Positions 46,061 to 58,600 of a DNA stretch of 64,000 bases are shown here, one piece after another. A model generated the notes under the pieces. The model was not told the DNA's origin and made no database searches. It saw only the letters and a list, made by a program, of their open reading frames with translations. Position 1 is the stretch's first letter. Each line of letters begins with the position of its first letter. A program made the position numbers and the translations under genes. Origin of the DNA: Phoronis australis (lineage: Eukaryota > Phoronida > Phoronidae); contig NMRA01000286.1 of the NCBI GenBank assembly GCA_002633005.1, positions 96,067 through 160,066 on the forward strand, in the 5' to 3' direction.

Positions 46061-47765
46061 AGGCCACTCCGTACTCCATTGAGCCGATATTCAGTCGATC
46101 ATACCACTCAAGAGTAAGCAATGCTATTACAACGCATTGGAAGAACAAAAATTCATTACTCAATACTACTGGAAACTAAAAACACCAATTAGTAACTGCG
46201 AAGACAATCCTTCCAAGAAATGAGTTTAATTTTATTTATTTAATGATTTTTAAAACTTTTTTTTCTATCTACGGTGCGTGTGTTCGAATTTCATCAATGT
46301 CTTCGAGAGTTATTTTAGATATGCAAAAATCTTTAGCGTACTATTTGGGGATGGGATTATAGAGTTTCTCCAACTTGTCAGGCAGCAATTAAATTCACTG
46401 AATTATCACCAATTCTTACAAGATTAGCTTCTAATTGTCAGAAATCATCTATGAATCTATCGATATTCGTAGATACATAAACAAGTAAATCAGAAACCAA
46501 CAAATTTGTTTATCACACACTAGCAGGAATGTCACTTTATGCGCAATATCCGCATGCATGCTCGCAGATTTTTGACGGGTAACCGGGGGAATACGGGAGA
46601 TAGGGTATTCGTATTAGGTGTATTTTCATAGGTACCTATAACGGTTCACGATTTAAATTTGAAATCCACTTACAAAAAAAACGTTGAAATATTTGTTTAT
46701 GATTGCGAGAGTTCTTTGAGTACCCCTTTCATTAACATGATAAAATTTAAAAGCATTGTTTTAAATAAAAATGTCAAAGTCAGCAAAACTATGACTTCCG
46801 TTTACATGCCTTCTTTTTTCGAATAAACGCCCGGGCGTTTATTTGGTGTTACTGAAACAGCTCAAAATTGTTATTTTCCGAATACACGTCCATCGGCTTA
46901 TTTACAGAACATCCCGCTAATAGTCTATAACAAGCATGCAACACGACAGGCGTCCATGTACTGTGGTGTCCTCTTTTGGACAGAATTCACACCGGAAGTT
47001 TTAATAGACGCGTATACCGGGAAGTTTTGACCGAAAAAATCGATGATCCTCGTTACTTTGTGAGTACACAGATTACAAGTTAACAAGCCATATCAACGCA
47101 CCAGCTCTAATCTTTGCAGCCAACTACCGTATTGACATCTGTCACCTCGTATTTGCTTTTGACCTTGGTTTGGGTAGGATTTCCTTGGTATGTAGAGTTG
47201 TAGACGATCGAATTTTTCGCTACTGCCACTGCCACAGACAGGTTATGCTGTGCGTGAACTTGGAATCCTACTTAATCACAAGATTAAGCGGAAGTGAGTG
47301 TTGCGTGAACTTGGAATACATGAGGATACTTGACAAGTTCACTCAAATGATCACGTTCACGTGAAAAAAATTTGCACTGCACTAAACTTGCGTGCACCCA
47401 GCCTTCAATGTGGGAGGGCTCGAATTTCTGTCGATGTGGACCTTTTTTTGCCTACAAAATATCGGCAGGACTAAGAAGAAGAAGAAAAAAAAACGGGGTA
47501 CTACCTTCAAAACTGTAAACTGTGCATCTGCGTCTTTTCAGTGGACTTTTGCCTCGTTTTTCTTGGAGTTTTTGTTCCTTTGAGGCAGACCTTGTTGCCC
47601 ACTTCACCAAATTAGTGCGCGCATGCTAAACCAAATTATATGTTATTAAAATAACGAACATTCATCTGATCTTTTTTTAAGCTATTGGCGATCTTATTCA
47701 CCCGACAATAATTGTGTTGTAGATGTGCTTCTGATGAATCTGTTAGCTACTCGCTAACGTGCAAT
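46061..47765. other. Intergenic, no gene recognised
   Basis: Nothing beyond the 22-bp palindrome and an A/G-rich run at 47474-47497. Confidence 0.5.
46822..46843. repeat. 22-bp perfect palindrome
   Basis: AATAAACGCC followed directly by its mirror, centred on CCCGGG. It may be the joined ends of a small transposon or a chance hairpin. Confidence 0.9.
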
Positions 47766-47838
47766 TGCCTATTAGCTCAAATGGTTAGCACGCTTGCCGG
47801 TTTTATGGGGGTTGCTGGTTCGATTCCCGGGTCGGGTA
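47766..47838 (+). other. tRNA-like sequence (SINE head or tRNA pseudogene)
   Basis: An A-box-like TAGCTCAAATGGTTAG and a perfect B box GGTTCGATTCC at 47817-47827 are spaced as in a tRNA. The D, anticodon and acceptor stems do not pair well, so it is unlikely to be a working tRNA. Confidence 0.6.
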
Positions 47839-49569
47839 ATCTCGGCTATTACTACAATTGTTTTAACCAATCACAAATTGCTCCGATACTTTGACACAAG
47901 TTACGAGAAAGAGTGATTACAAGGCCAATAATTACAAAAATTCTTTACAATGAACAAAAAAATTTCACCTGATTGCCCAAATATATGTTCAATTCCAAGT
48001 TCACGCATACGCCATCTTGAGATTAAGCAGGATTCCAAGGTCATGCACAGCAGTTACTCACTCAGTGACCATGACATGTAAACATAGACTATAATCTACT
48101 CTCTTTATCCTATAGTTTAATGGACAATTACTCTGTAGCAGATTGGTTAAGTTGCCATGCTCTGTAGGCCCCTTGTGCCAGGATTGCGAGTTCCTGGGGT
48201 TGGACACAGGACACAAGACTCTAAAGTTAAACCAGGCAAATTGTGGAGTTTGTCTTTGACACTTGAAAAGGTTCCTTGAATTGCCATCTGTTATAGGTTT
48301 TTGTTATGTTCAGTTGGTTTTGATTTCCTGTAGGGATTTTGATAAATAGCTGAAATGAAACTCGAATTTTAGTATCTTGAAAGATATTTGTACATTTAAG
48401 AGTCCCTGATTTTTTGGAATCAGGATGACGAACTCCGCAATGGGCTTGTTATTAGTATATAGTGGTTCTATTTAACAAGGAATGTTATGTTCTGACTAGC
48501 ATAGTTTACTTCTGTTAAACCATTTGTAGTCACTGTCTGATTCTAAAGTACTTGTGGCATGACCTTCATGTACATCTGCCGTTATTGCCTAATGCCCATT
48601 AAGACCAACACTATATTTTTTAATGCTTACGTTCATTTTGAACTTTGGCACATGTGTTTAAAATGGGTGACCTTCCTGGCACTAACTGTTAGTGGTCAAT
48701 TGCATGGTCATTGCCTCACATTCATGCATTTGTGGAAAAAGGATACAAATCTTTCTACATTTTTATCAATGGAAAATACAGTCATAATTGATTAAAGAGA
48801 AGGACAATGTGCACCAGAGTTGCTAAAAAGTAGACAGGTATGATACCACTGACTGCTCAAGTTATCTCTCAGTCAATACATGCAAGCTACTGATAGTGAT
48901 ACCGGCTGTTATGTACCACTACTGCAATTTATTACCCAGCTATTTAGCTCCACTAATTTTGGAATGACTCCAGTGAAATTTTGCATAATCGTAATTGATT
49001 TTGTTAATCACCTGCCTTAAATTGTACAACCCATTGTTCCTTGGTTTCCATACTTGTCTCTAGAATATTAAGATATATTGCATATAGTTACTTTGTCACC
49101 AACTGTTCACCTGAGTAGCCGATCTTGAATACACAAATTGAACATTTGTCAGAACACACATCAACACATCATCCAAGGAATCAGATTCATATTTAGTCCC
49201 ATTTATACTAAAATAGTTGACACAGATCATCTGACGCAGAAGGAAATAATCAGGAGCCTGTGTACAGGGAACTGTCTCTGAGCAAACCGACAATACATTG
49301 ACAAGTTTTGTCATCTGTTTGTGAGGTAGAGCAAGCTGTGTCCAATCATCTTGTTCCATATCAACTTGACATCTAAACGCAAAACTGGGACATGGCAGAA
49401 GGGATCATGTGTATTGCGCTTACGCAAAAATGCTTGTATGTGGCAATTTCGTGGAAAGGTCAACAAAAAAATAAAATTATGACTAGATTATAGATTAACA
49501 TTTCTGGTCAGGCTAGTGATCTAATCTGAAAGCCCAGTCTCTCTAGTTTCACGACCCACATTTGAATTT
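47839..49569. other. Intergenic, no gene recognised
   Basis: A very weak second tRNA-like stretch occurs near 48132-48200; otherwise nothing. Confidence 0.5.
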
Positions 49570-49680
49570 CCTATAATTTTTTCCTTAAACGGACAAATTG
49601 ACAGAGGCAATTTCTAATGTCCTAAAATGGACCCTAAAAATTACCTCTGTCAATTTTTATGTGTGTAAGCTAATTATAGG
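49570..49680. mobile_element. Small hairpin element (111 bp)
   Basis: The ends CCTATAATT and AATTATAGG are perfect inverted repeats, and an inner inverted pair (AAATTGACAGAGG / CCTCTGTCAATTT) extends the stem. It is a likely miniature transposon. Confidence 0.7.
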
Positions 49681-52419
49681 TATTTCACTATATTATCAAA
49701 TTTGTACTATCACATGAAGCCTAAACTTTCTAAAAAATATCATTTGACCCGTGGCACATCATCGACCTCTTGGGGTCAAAGGCCAAATCCTGGATATCAT
49801 GGTGCCATACGTTAGTCAAAAAAGTGTTAAAAAGTTTTGTTACATCAAAAGTTTTCAATCAAAATTAAAATAATTTAAGATTCCATTTTAACTGTAACTA
49901 TTGACCAAAATTTTAAATCCCAGGGATTATTTGTCAAAAATGGCATGACAGACGTATGGAAAATTTATGTAACATTCGTCACTCCAAACTTGCTGAAGAG
50001 GAAATTTGTCTCACACCTAAGAATAAAATCTCATGAATTTGCTACGAATTTAAAATAGATGCATTGGACTTTTTCAATTTGGAAAGTATTTGTGGAGAAA
50101 TTATCCTTTACATTGTCATCTAGTTATTCATGGTAGAGTTCAACTTGTTAAAATCAAACAGTCGGACCACATTATAGAATGTAAATAGAATAAAATGTTA
50201 ATTTAATGAACTTATTGTTTTTGTGTTAGTGCCCCATGTTAGTAGAGATATCTTTAGTTTGTGGAAAATTACGGAAGCAAAAAAATATTCATAAAGAGAC
50301 TTCCAAAGTTCCTATGGAGACTTAGAGGAATACATGTCAAGTGGCTTTCTGTAGGACTTAACAAGTTATTTCCGCTCTGACCCCCTATGCTGTTTTGTAT
50401 TGAGAAAGCCAATGATGGTCATTTTTAAGTGGTAGCAACTTGTGACCCATTTTATTAAGTAATTTGTCACACCTTCACTGACTGTTGTCACACCATCACT
50501 GACTGTAGTCACACCGTGGCAAGATTGCCTACTGATACCCAGCTTTGTGCATCTGCAACAGGAAGGCTTGGAAAATAGATTCCAGCACCTGTCTGGCCAT
50601 TTTCCAGTTTAGAGCCATCCGTATAACAAACCACCCCATTCTTGTATTCTGCAGTAGGCCATCTATCACCAATTTATTTCTGTGAAGAAATTGTTTATGT
50701 GATTACAGCTGTGATCTGGACATGTTCCTTTGTTGCCCAGTTTTGGCCATTAGCTTATTGCAGGCAATATTAATCACTAATAAGGGCCAACATCTGAAGA
50801 TTTTATTAGCTCCACATATTCCTAAATCACGATCCTAAATTTAAAGTAATTCAATGTCTGCCTTAACACTGCAAGACAGCACTGGTGTTGGATCACAGTA
50901 TAAATGCCACAAGTCGATGCTGTCAGCTAAACCATACTGTACCATTTGTCTGCTTCACAATACTTTTAGAATATCACCTTTGTTTGTAACATGGGCATGC
51001 ATCAGAACTGTCAGCGACATGGCCCAGACAATAAGTCTGTACAAGCTTAGGGAAAGTCCTGTTTTAAAAAACAATGATTAAAATGCATTATGCATATTTA
51101 TTACAGTGATGATTAGTAATTTTTTAAACTTCAATTCACATTTTATTTATATAGGGTAGTCACATTTAATCATTAGTTTCTATTTAACGCATCAAAAAGG
51201 TTTTCTTGTTTACCAACAGGTGTCAAATACAAAACAGTGATCACTTTCATTCCCATTCATATTGTTTACCATCTTCAAAGAGAAGTGAGGATCTTAGAAG
51301 GTTGTTTTTATGCGCCCACATATTTACATGTGGGTGTATATTGCCGTCATCTCTGTATGGGCGTCCGGCGTAGGTGGCTCTATCTTCTAAGAAGATCTGT
51401 GGCATGTGTGTTCCCATGGGGATGATGACAGAGGGCGACGAGTTTCAGCCTCACCCGAATGCCGTTGTGTCCCCTAGCGGCATTTTTAGTTTTTTACGTT
51501 TGTTTGTACATCCGTCACACTCATAGGTGATTATTTTCGCACAGTTTCTATGATTGGCCAGTCAGCTGTTAGGTGCTTTGTCTTCTAACTTTAACACTAA
51601 CCACCATTTATTTCATCAGGAAGTTGTCGCAATGTTTCACAGAGTTAACAGTCAAGACTGGGTTCAATTCAAGTGCTTGGTTATGTTTTGTAAGCCTTCT
51701 GATGAAAGCGTCAATCAGCTGATTTAAAACTCAGTGTCATGGGTGGCTAGGGTTACATATGCTGGTGGTTTAGAAGCACCACCACAGCAACAACAATCAA
51801 CTGTGACTTCAAGTTGCTTCTTTGCGCATGAGCACTCCAAATTCCTGCCTGTAACTTCTACCTTGCCACAATTTCTGAGTTTTGTGTGACAGTGTGCAAA
51901 CCACCAACCGTTTGACACCAATCATCTTGCACGATGTCAGTTGCGCCATGTCAAATGTTAATTTCTAAATGTGACTGTTTGTGTGTGGGTAATTTTTGGG
52001 GAGAAAAGTAGGTTACTGGTAATCTATATTACATGTTGCATTCTGTGTCAATACTTATGTAAACCAATTTCTATTACAAACTGCTCTGGTTTTAAATGTG
52101 GGATTTAATGACTGCAGACCTGTGTAACAGTAACACTCAGACAGATGTACAATATTGCCTAAAGCATCTGCTGTATTGTGTTGTATGTAGTACATGTTCA
52201 GATTTACTAGAGTGGTTTGAAATGATAATGGTGACTTCATAGGGCTGACAAGTTATGGCAATGTAGTACAATGAGTACACCAAACTCTTTCCACGAGACT
52301 GGACTTTTACGAGAAATGGAAAGTTCACTGTTTGTTGAGTTTGATCTAAAATGATCGAGATTGGATTAGGAATTTCCTGCTTATTGTGTATTACGCAGTA
52401 TATTTTATCTCTTTTTCAG
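49681..52419. other. 5' flank of the DPY19L3-like gene
   Basis: No upstream exon identified. A 5'UTR exon is expected because the first coding exon begins right after a splice acceptor. A short 23-bp tandem (GTCACACC.TCACTGACTGT) lies at 50467-50515. Confidence 0.45.
51310..51500 (+). mobile_element. Dispersed repeat family P, 5' fragment
   Basis: Contains the hairpin start ATGCGCCCACATATTTACAT, then GCCGTCATCTC and CCCCTAGCGGCATTTTTAGT. It is truncated after about 190 bases. Confidence 0.75.
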
Positions 52420-52421
52420 AA

Positions 52422-52673
52422 ATGGGGAAGGATAGCGGTCTTCGGCGCAGAAATGTTAAGGAACGTAAGAACAGCAACGATTCTCAGTCAAGTGGCGAAA
52501 CTGTGGATGGCAGAAATGTGGCCTGCAATGTTGAGGAGTCGTACCCTTTGTTACCCTACATTAAATGCGTGATTTGTGCCCTAGGACTTTTGCCGTTGTG
52601 TTTATTTATGTACCGTGTTCCCATATTCTTTGAGGCAGTGCACGATGCTAATTTATGGTTTATCAACATTCAG
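52422..52673 (+). CDS. DPY19L3: DPY19L3 coding exon 1
   Basis: 84 codons from ATG to ...NLWFINIQ, phase 0. It has a Ser/Lys/Arg-rich cytosolic tail and then the first membrane helix (CVICALGLLPLCLFMY). The exon itself begins at 52420 after ctttttcag. Confidence 0.92.
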
Positions 52674-55600
52674 GTTTGTTATTGACTTTGCAGTGTTCTA
52701 TTCAACAGCTGTTCATGTCAACATGGAACACTCACTTTGTAATTTTGATTGCCTTTGCAGTCTTAATTGATTAAGGCTGGCGGCTACTGTTGGCGGATCT
52801 TTTTTATTTTCGACGATGGTTCTCTGGAATGCTTTGATGATGTGAGTAGATGTCAGCAAAACTTGGGATATTTTTTTTATCTACTGGGGGACACTATAGC
52901 ATGTCAAAACTGATGTCAGATATTACCTTTACTGTTTACCAAGGACTAACTAAGAAATGGGACGTGTTCATGACAAATCTTTGTGACTCCCCCATTTACC
53001 ACTCATTATAAGTTTCTGTCCTTCAGTGGTCAACGTAGACTAGAGCGGTGGAAAAAATCTGACAAGACCTCTCTCAATTATTGAGTATAGTTTCGGTAGC
53101 CTAGGGTCTTCGATCGCAACACACTCGCTATCACGCCACTAGCTGATATGCAGATCAGATATTTTGAACACCACACCCTCTGGTGCCACACACCCGAGTA
53201 ACCTTACATTGTCCTGGATGTCAGTGGTGGCTTGTAAACATAGTGATGAGAGGTGCCAGCTGATTTAGGTGTTGTGTGGCTGGATGTTTTAATAACAACA
53301 AGAAACATTGGCATCTGAAGTATTACAAGTTCCCAAAAAATCCGGAAGCTAGAAAGTTACGGGTTTGAAACATTGGCAGAGCTGGTAATAAGGGATGATT
53401 GGTCTTAGGGAGCGGAGCCAATCATTGCGAGCATTGTGTATAAACCTGGGTTCTAAGCTTTGTACCCTCATATCAGAAAATGGGCCATAGCCATAACTGC
53501 TAAGGGGTGGTCGGGTTTATTTAAAGTGGGGGTGTATGAAAAAGCTTATGTTTATATTGTCGCCTGCCTCAGTCGTCTGCTTATCGTGTTCACAGCAGAC
53601 TGCTGTGACGTTGACATTTTGGAAAAAGCGCTCATCTGGAACATAGTTGAGTACTATATCGTGGAAAAAATAATAATTTTAATCTTTATTAAACTATTAC
53701 TCATCAGCATATTGAAGCACCATCCAGAAACATGCTTTGGTAGATGTTCAATTCAGTCAGGGGGTCGATACAGTTAAGTGATTGGTATGAGTAATTAAAG
53801 ACCCCTGGCATTAATTGTTTGTTTTCAGAATGTTCCGTTTTCTATTTGCCACTAGGACTTGAATGTATTATCTGATTTACACACGTGCTTGTGGCTTTGT
53901 TGCAGGAAGTGGAGAGAGAAATCTCATTCCGCACAGAGTCGGGCCTGTATTACTCTTACTACAAGCAGTTTGTCATGGCTTCTTCTGTCAGGCAAGGTAC
54001 TCTTTTTTATTTCCTGAAACACTAAATGCACTGTTTGTCAGTCTGACCCATTTGTTAACTAATATCCACATGTCACTGTGTAGTATCTTGAAAGTTATAT
54101 TAAACGTTGCTTCGGTATTATGAATATTACTTCGCGTCATCCAGTTTCACACAGCGGTGAGTGTTTTGATTCAACTTTATGTTGCGTCTCATGGAATCAA
54201 GTCCGGAAATAAGGAAAGTTAACAGTTCTTGCTTTCTATACTTGCACTGTGGCCGAAGTGGTTTTATTTTCTACTTTACCGCTTCACATTTATTTTATCT
54301 TACTTAGAACTTTGCCATTTTTGACCTGCTGGTCTAGCTGTAGAATTTAACTCAGCCTTATTATAGAAATTCCGTAGAAGTTGATTTTTGACTTGATACC
54401 AAACTGCCACTAACTTGGTCATGTGATCTTGCTTTTTAGGAAAATTTAACAAAAAAGAAATTTGCATTCAAAGCAAAACTACATGATCAATAACATGACC
54501 AAATTTCGTATGATAATGTTCAAGATAAAATCTCAGATGATGTTATAGTTTTCTAAATCATCGTTTCATTTTCGTTTTATGCAACTTTAATTTTTTTTTA
54601 CAAAAATCCTGTAAGCCTTGTTTTTGATAGCCCTAGTGCAAAAGTGGAACATTTTAAAAACAATTCCTAGCAGGCTTTTGAGAACAGTGTATAAAGCATA
54701 GTATCTGAAATTTTCATTTGAATCCGATCAGGTATAATGTTCCCAAGTTGGCTAAAATTGAACATTTTTCTAAGGTCCTTCATATTAACCTTAATAGGAA
54801 GTTGAATTAAAATTCTCAACCCTCACAAATATTGATGCATTATGTGCTGTGAACTTATATTGTTTGATAAGATTTTGTTTTCATTTTGACTGTAATAGTT
54901 ATTCTTTTTTCTAGGTCTTTATGAGTTAACACATGACAACATTACAGAACACCCAAGCACTATCAACATCCTGGAGCGTTTCAACATTTACCAAGAGGTG
55001 GTGCTAGGGGTCATCTATAGATATTTTAACATTCAGGTGAGCTTTAACCTTCAAAATGTCTGTTGGTAATCCGCCCTGGATGGGAAAACACTGTTAAGCA
55101 GGAAGACAACCAGTTTTATTGTCATTTTTGGTTTAATTATGATTTTCTGGTTATTCTAGATCAATTGTCAAGGTCATTAAATTACCGAATCATTCCCGGC
55201 CAGCTTCGTTTTTCCAAGTGGAGTCAGCGACCACTAAAACACAAATCGTGTTCATGGTGAAACTGTGCTGGTTGCTGGTCTTGGAGGTGGCTGTGACTAT
55301 TTAAACACACAGGTGATACCAACTTTGTGGCCTTGAGTTACTATAATAGCTGCAGCTTGCGACACTCCTAATAGGTGGCGATGGAACACAGAGGGGTAGT
55401 AACGACGACATGGTACCCTTCTTCAGAACATATTTAGTAGGTGCATTTGTGATCTCTGGGTATGCATCCCTTTCGCAATCCGATGGTAAGAATTGTTTGC
55501 TCGACTCATGATAGTTTTGCACTGTTTTAGCCGCAGTGGCTTGAATAGGAAACATTGTATTCTTGAGTGGAACAAGTCAACTCAACAGATTTTGTTTACC

Positions 55601-58600
55601 AATGGAAATCAGTGAAACAGAACTCCTCTGTTTAAGGTAAGAGTTGGATATAATATGGCTGCAATTTGAGAAATGGTGTTCTCCACAGGCATCACACCAG
55701 ACCTCAAAATGTGAGAATGTTATATCCAACTATTTCTTATGATGATTGCATCTTGGTACTCAACTTCCAAGCATACTGAATAAGACTCAGAGAAAGAAAA
55801 ATAGTCCGAGGTGCATATAAACAAAGCTGTTGGAGAAGAATAATTTGGGTTGCAAACACATGCATAATTAATTAGAACCTGGGTAAAATTCATTTAATGA
55901 TTTATCTAGGTTAACTAAAAAATTGTAATTAACCAATATTGACACTAAAATGGTTGTCTTCCCTTTTGGTGAATAGATCTGGTTTCCCATGCATTATTCT
56001 ATCAGAATCATTTCTTCAGCTGGAGGTCCAAGGAGTGACTGAGCATAAATCTTATATTGAAGGGAGATCAGTCTTGAAGTACAAGACTAGAACAATATAG
56101 GGTTCTATAGCTCAGACTAGAACCAGAGAGGGCTCTACAATGGCGGATTAAGAGGGGGGCCAAGGGGACCATGACCACCCCTAAATTCTTCCAGATTCCA
56201 TTGGGCAGTTCCGGGGTGCAAATGTCTGATGGGCAAAATCCTGGCTAATACTCTGCCCTGCCCCCCCCCCTCCTATTCACTCAAAATCTTGGATCCGCCC
56301 TTGCTATAGCTCAGACTAGAACAAGATAGGGTTCTATAACTAAGACTAGAACAAGAGAGGGTTCTATAGCTAAGACTAGAACAAGAGATGGTTCTATAGC
56401 TCATACTAGAGCAAGATAGGGTTCTATGGCTCATAGAATATGCCATGAAACTAATGTGTTCCTCCAATGTGTTTCCAGACAGAGCCGATCTATTTCTACA
56501 TCCGCACTGTATTTAACCTTCAAGGTGTGCTGGTTGGCGCCGTCTATGTGCTAACATGGATGTTATCTGGAAGCTGGCTGAGTGGTTCCCTGGCGGTGCT
56601 CTTTTATCTTGTCAACAGGTAGCCACGGGGATAGCATTTGTTACAGCATGTCACATACACTCAGTTCTCTCACGATGTCATCAGTAATACACGTTAAAGT
56701 CTGGCCATTTGAGTGTTAATCGTTGAGTGTTAGTCGTTGAGGGCTAGTAGGTTAGTACGTTGTATCTGCACTCACAGAAACAGGGTTATCAATAACTTAG
56801 TCAAACAAATGAATGCAGAATGTTATATGCAGTATACACAGTTACTACACACAAAATATATCAACACCGTTAGACTCTCAATCACTGGGTGACGGGCAAA
56901 TGTGTAATAACAGAAGGTGTGGAAAATCAATGGTATACAAGCAAGCTATCCAGACTCAACTACCAACTTGTGTTTGCCTCTAAAACTATCAGAATACAAA
57001 GTTTAATTGGTTTACCACAAAACCCTGGAGACTGACAAACTGGTGCCAACGGGTGCTTAGATAACACTAAATGTGTATTCTGCTTTGGTGCTACTTAGCA
57101 ATATGTGATGACAAATATTTTTAAAGTCTGCCATGTTTTGTCCTAAGTTGGTGAGATTTACCTCATTCTTGAATCTGTACTTGCAGGTTTTTGCAGTTTT
57201 CAGGGCTTGTAATTTTCCTTTTTTTGGTTTCGATTTCCTCCTATTTGATTTCAAGTTCTCTCTTTTTGTCTTTTTTCCTTATTTTGACTTTATTCATACT
57301 GCAACACACACAAGCCCATTTATTTGTGGAATTAATATTACCTGGAAAAAATTTTCTTCTTTTTGTCATTGGTCTGGAATTTTTATCAGAAATCAGTTTT
57401 GATAACACTGAGTCTATAAAACTGTTGTCTTCATTTTTCACAATGCAAAAACTTACCAGAAAAACATGTCACAATAGAAATGTCACTGTGATAACATTTT
57501 ATTTGGACTTCCCTTGCAGTTATGAGCCAAAACGCTGGCACTTTTTTGTGCGCCTGCATATTTTAATGTGGGTGCATGTTGCCGTGATCTCTGTCTGGGT
57601 GTCCGGAATCTGCAGCTGTATCTCCTAAGCCCCTCACAGGATCTTGATGAGATTTGGCAGATACATTCCTTTCACACTGACAACAGATGACGACAAATTT
57701 CAAACGAGTCCAACTTCCGGTGTGCCCCCTAGTGGCAATTTTAGTTTTTTCACTTTTACCTCTGTATGGATTTTTATGAAACTTGTCACATAGGCACTTA
57801 TTAAAGATGACGCTATCCATTTTCGGATGGACTCAAGATATTTTCTGCCACTTAGTGGTCATTTTTACTGTTTTCAAGTTTGTTTTTTGGCGTCCACCCA
57901 TCTGTCAACCAAAGGATGTTTTTAAAAATTGGCATTATATGTTCTACTGTGAAGAGGACAGCTGACAAATGCTGTGCCCCCTGGTGACAATTTCATTTTT
58001 TTCCATTTTCCTCTGTTTCTCTTAAGTTTCTTGACGGATTTTCATGAAATTTAACAAATAGCTTTCAATTAAAGAAAAAATGGCATGTTCCCGTTTTTGG
58101 ATGGATTTGAAGTATTTTGCGCCACCTAGTAACCATTTATAGGATACAAATAAACACCTCTTGATGCACACTGTTTGCAGTGCATTTGTGGGTGCATTTC
58201 AAGGCTACACATTGCTCTTGTCTAACAACAAAAGCGTGTTACTTATTGTTCTTAGTGGTGTTCTTTTATCATTGCAGGATGGACGTCACTCGAGCTGACT
58301 ATAGTATTCCATTAAGAGAAAACTGGTCCCTGCCTTTTTTGTGGCTGCAACAGATTTGTCTCACCTACTATTTTAGAAGCACAGTGTCAGTAAAACATGT
58401 AAGTAAGGTGCTTAGGCTTTAAATGGCAATTTCTCAATTTTTTACTGCTAAGACATGGTTAATTTTGAGTCCACACATACGAAAGACTAGTTCTACACTT
58501 GTAGGGTAATGTTTAATGACAACTGAATGACCTTTTACACAAAGCAACTGTTAAAATGTTATTAGCACCAACTGGATACTTTGGTCTGGTGTACAAGCTG

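Noticed and set aside
48132-48200. Second tRNA-like stretch
   Set aside because: The A-box resemblance is fair, but the B box is broken and no stem pairs, so it is too weak to annotate.
56273-56467. Minus-strand frame with a YRTLSCSSLS repeat
   Set aside because: The 10-residue period is just the 30-bp DNA tandem repeat; it is interrupted by a miniature element.
57191-57628. 145-codon hydrophobic open frame in DPY19L3 intron 4
   Set aside because: It is a T-rich low-complexity translation that merges into a family P repeat. The intron is bounded by well-supported exons.
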